The position numbers were made by a program, and so were the translations under genes. A stretch of 64,000 bases of DNA, taken from the NCBI RefSeq assembly GCF_004365175.1, contig NZ_SOCE01000001.1, positions 359,154 through 423,153 on the forward strand, written 5' to 3'. The notes beneath the pieces are model-generated. The model was given only the letters and a program-made list of their open reading frames with translations. It did no database searches and had not been told where the DNA came from. Positions 63,685 through 64,000 of the stretch are shown here, piece after piece (positions within the stretch are counted from its first letter, which is position 1; the number at the start of each line of letters is the position of its first letter). This stretch comes from Kribbella voronezhensis (GTDB taxonomy: Bacteria > Actinomycetota > Actinomycetes > Propionibacteriales > Kribbellaceae).

Positions 63685-64000
63685 GTGACCAACGAACCGA
63701 TCGACCTGCGCGCAGTACTGAAGACCTTCGACGAGCTGTGGAGTCCGCGGATCGCCGCGCGGATCAACGACTACGACGTCCGCGTCACGCACGTGGCCGG
63801 CTCGTACATCTGGCATGTGCACGAAACCACCGACGAGTTCTTCCTCGTCCTGGAAGGCGAACTCAGCATCGCCCTCCGCGACCCCGACGAACGCGTCGTC
63901 TCCCTGACACCAGGCACGGTTTTCGTCGTACCGCGCGGCGTCTACCACCGCCCGTTCTCCGACGCCGGCGCCGACATCGTCGTCATCGACCCAGCCGGCA
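63685..64000 (+). CDS. cupin-domain protein (cut by window edge)
   Basis: 105 residues are visible before the right edge. GTG start (VTNEPIDLRAVLKTFDELWS). The cupin motif is present: YIWHVHETTDEFFLVLEGEL with two histidines and a glutamate, then PGTVFVVPRGVYHRPFSDAG. Metal-binding cupin; substrate not known. It is divergent from the GlxA-family gene, so the latter may control it. Confidence 0.8.
   Translation, partial: MTNEPIDLRAVLKTFDELWSPRIAARINDYDVRVTHVAGSYIWHVHETTDEFFLVLEGELSIALRDPDERVVSLTPGTVFVVPRGVYHRPFSDAGADIVVIDPAG

Overview
The window is a gene-dense stretch of a high-GC actinobacterial chromosome, about 64 kb with no tRNA, rRNA, insertion sequence, phage or CRISPR locus that I can see. 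Protein style, a SAM-IV riboswitch, actinobacterial LexA boxes, many leaderless starts and gene order (dxr-rseP-ispG; recA-recX; clgR-pncC-pgsA-rimO-rodZ-ftsK; rnj-dapA) point to Actinomycetota. My best guess is Nocardioidaceae/Kribbellaceae (Kribbella-like); this comes from recognition, not from a search.

Layout. 1-4.4 kb (minus): a cut-off M14 carboxypeptidase, a DUF4081-GNAT protein, an autoregulated RHH-VOC-MFS operon and a merR-trxA redox operon. 4.4-9.2 kb: a NUDIX gene, then dxr-rseP-ispG-nucleosidase (minus). 9.3-16.4 kb: accessory metabolic genes (glutaryl-CoA dehydrogenase-like, APH-like kinase, secreted metallopeptidase, TetR/lipoprotein esterase pair). 16.5-24.1 kb (minus): rny, an MT0933-type antitoxin-domain gene, recX with a giant repetitive N-terminal region, and recA with a LexA box. 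Two noncoding gaps here (about 0.8 and 0.95 kb) are strongly strand-skewed and rich in repeats. 24.2-32.9 kb: GrpB, LppM-DUF3046, lhr-nei2, and a DUF4262 gene with a perfect LexA box. 33.1-40.7 kb (minus): clgR, pncC, pgsA, rimO, rodZ-like gene, membrane protein, ftsK. 40.8-51.9 kb: DinB-like protein, a shortened conserved hypothetical, a SAM-IV-controlled class V aminotransferase, prolyl oligopeptidase, PhoD, GAF-ANTAR, desaturase, TetR/MFS pair, LacI. 52-54.6 kb: rnj and dapA. 54.8-64 kb: membrane proteins, the paaABCDE operon with a large dyad at its promoter, DUF418, GNAT, FMN reductase, GlxA regulator and a cut-off cupin gene.

How parts work together: dxr/ispG supply isoprenoid precursors; RseP performs intramembrane proteolysis; recA/recX, lhr-nei2 and the DUF4262 gene form a DNA-damage theme joined by two LexA boxes; rny and rnj are the two main RNA-decay nucleases; the paa genes hydroxylate (epoxidise) phenylacetyl-CoA.

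The most unusual points are: tandem repeats that begin at the stop codon of at least four genes (trxA, recX, clgR, rodZ), each with its own unit; a RecX carrying nine WG-centred repeats; a perfect 25-bp inverted repeat inside an esterase signal sequence; and structured intergenic elements at 54.7 and 62.6 kb that no annotated gene explains.
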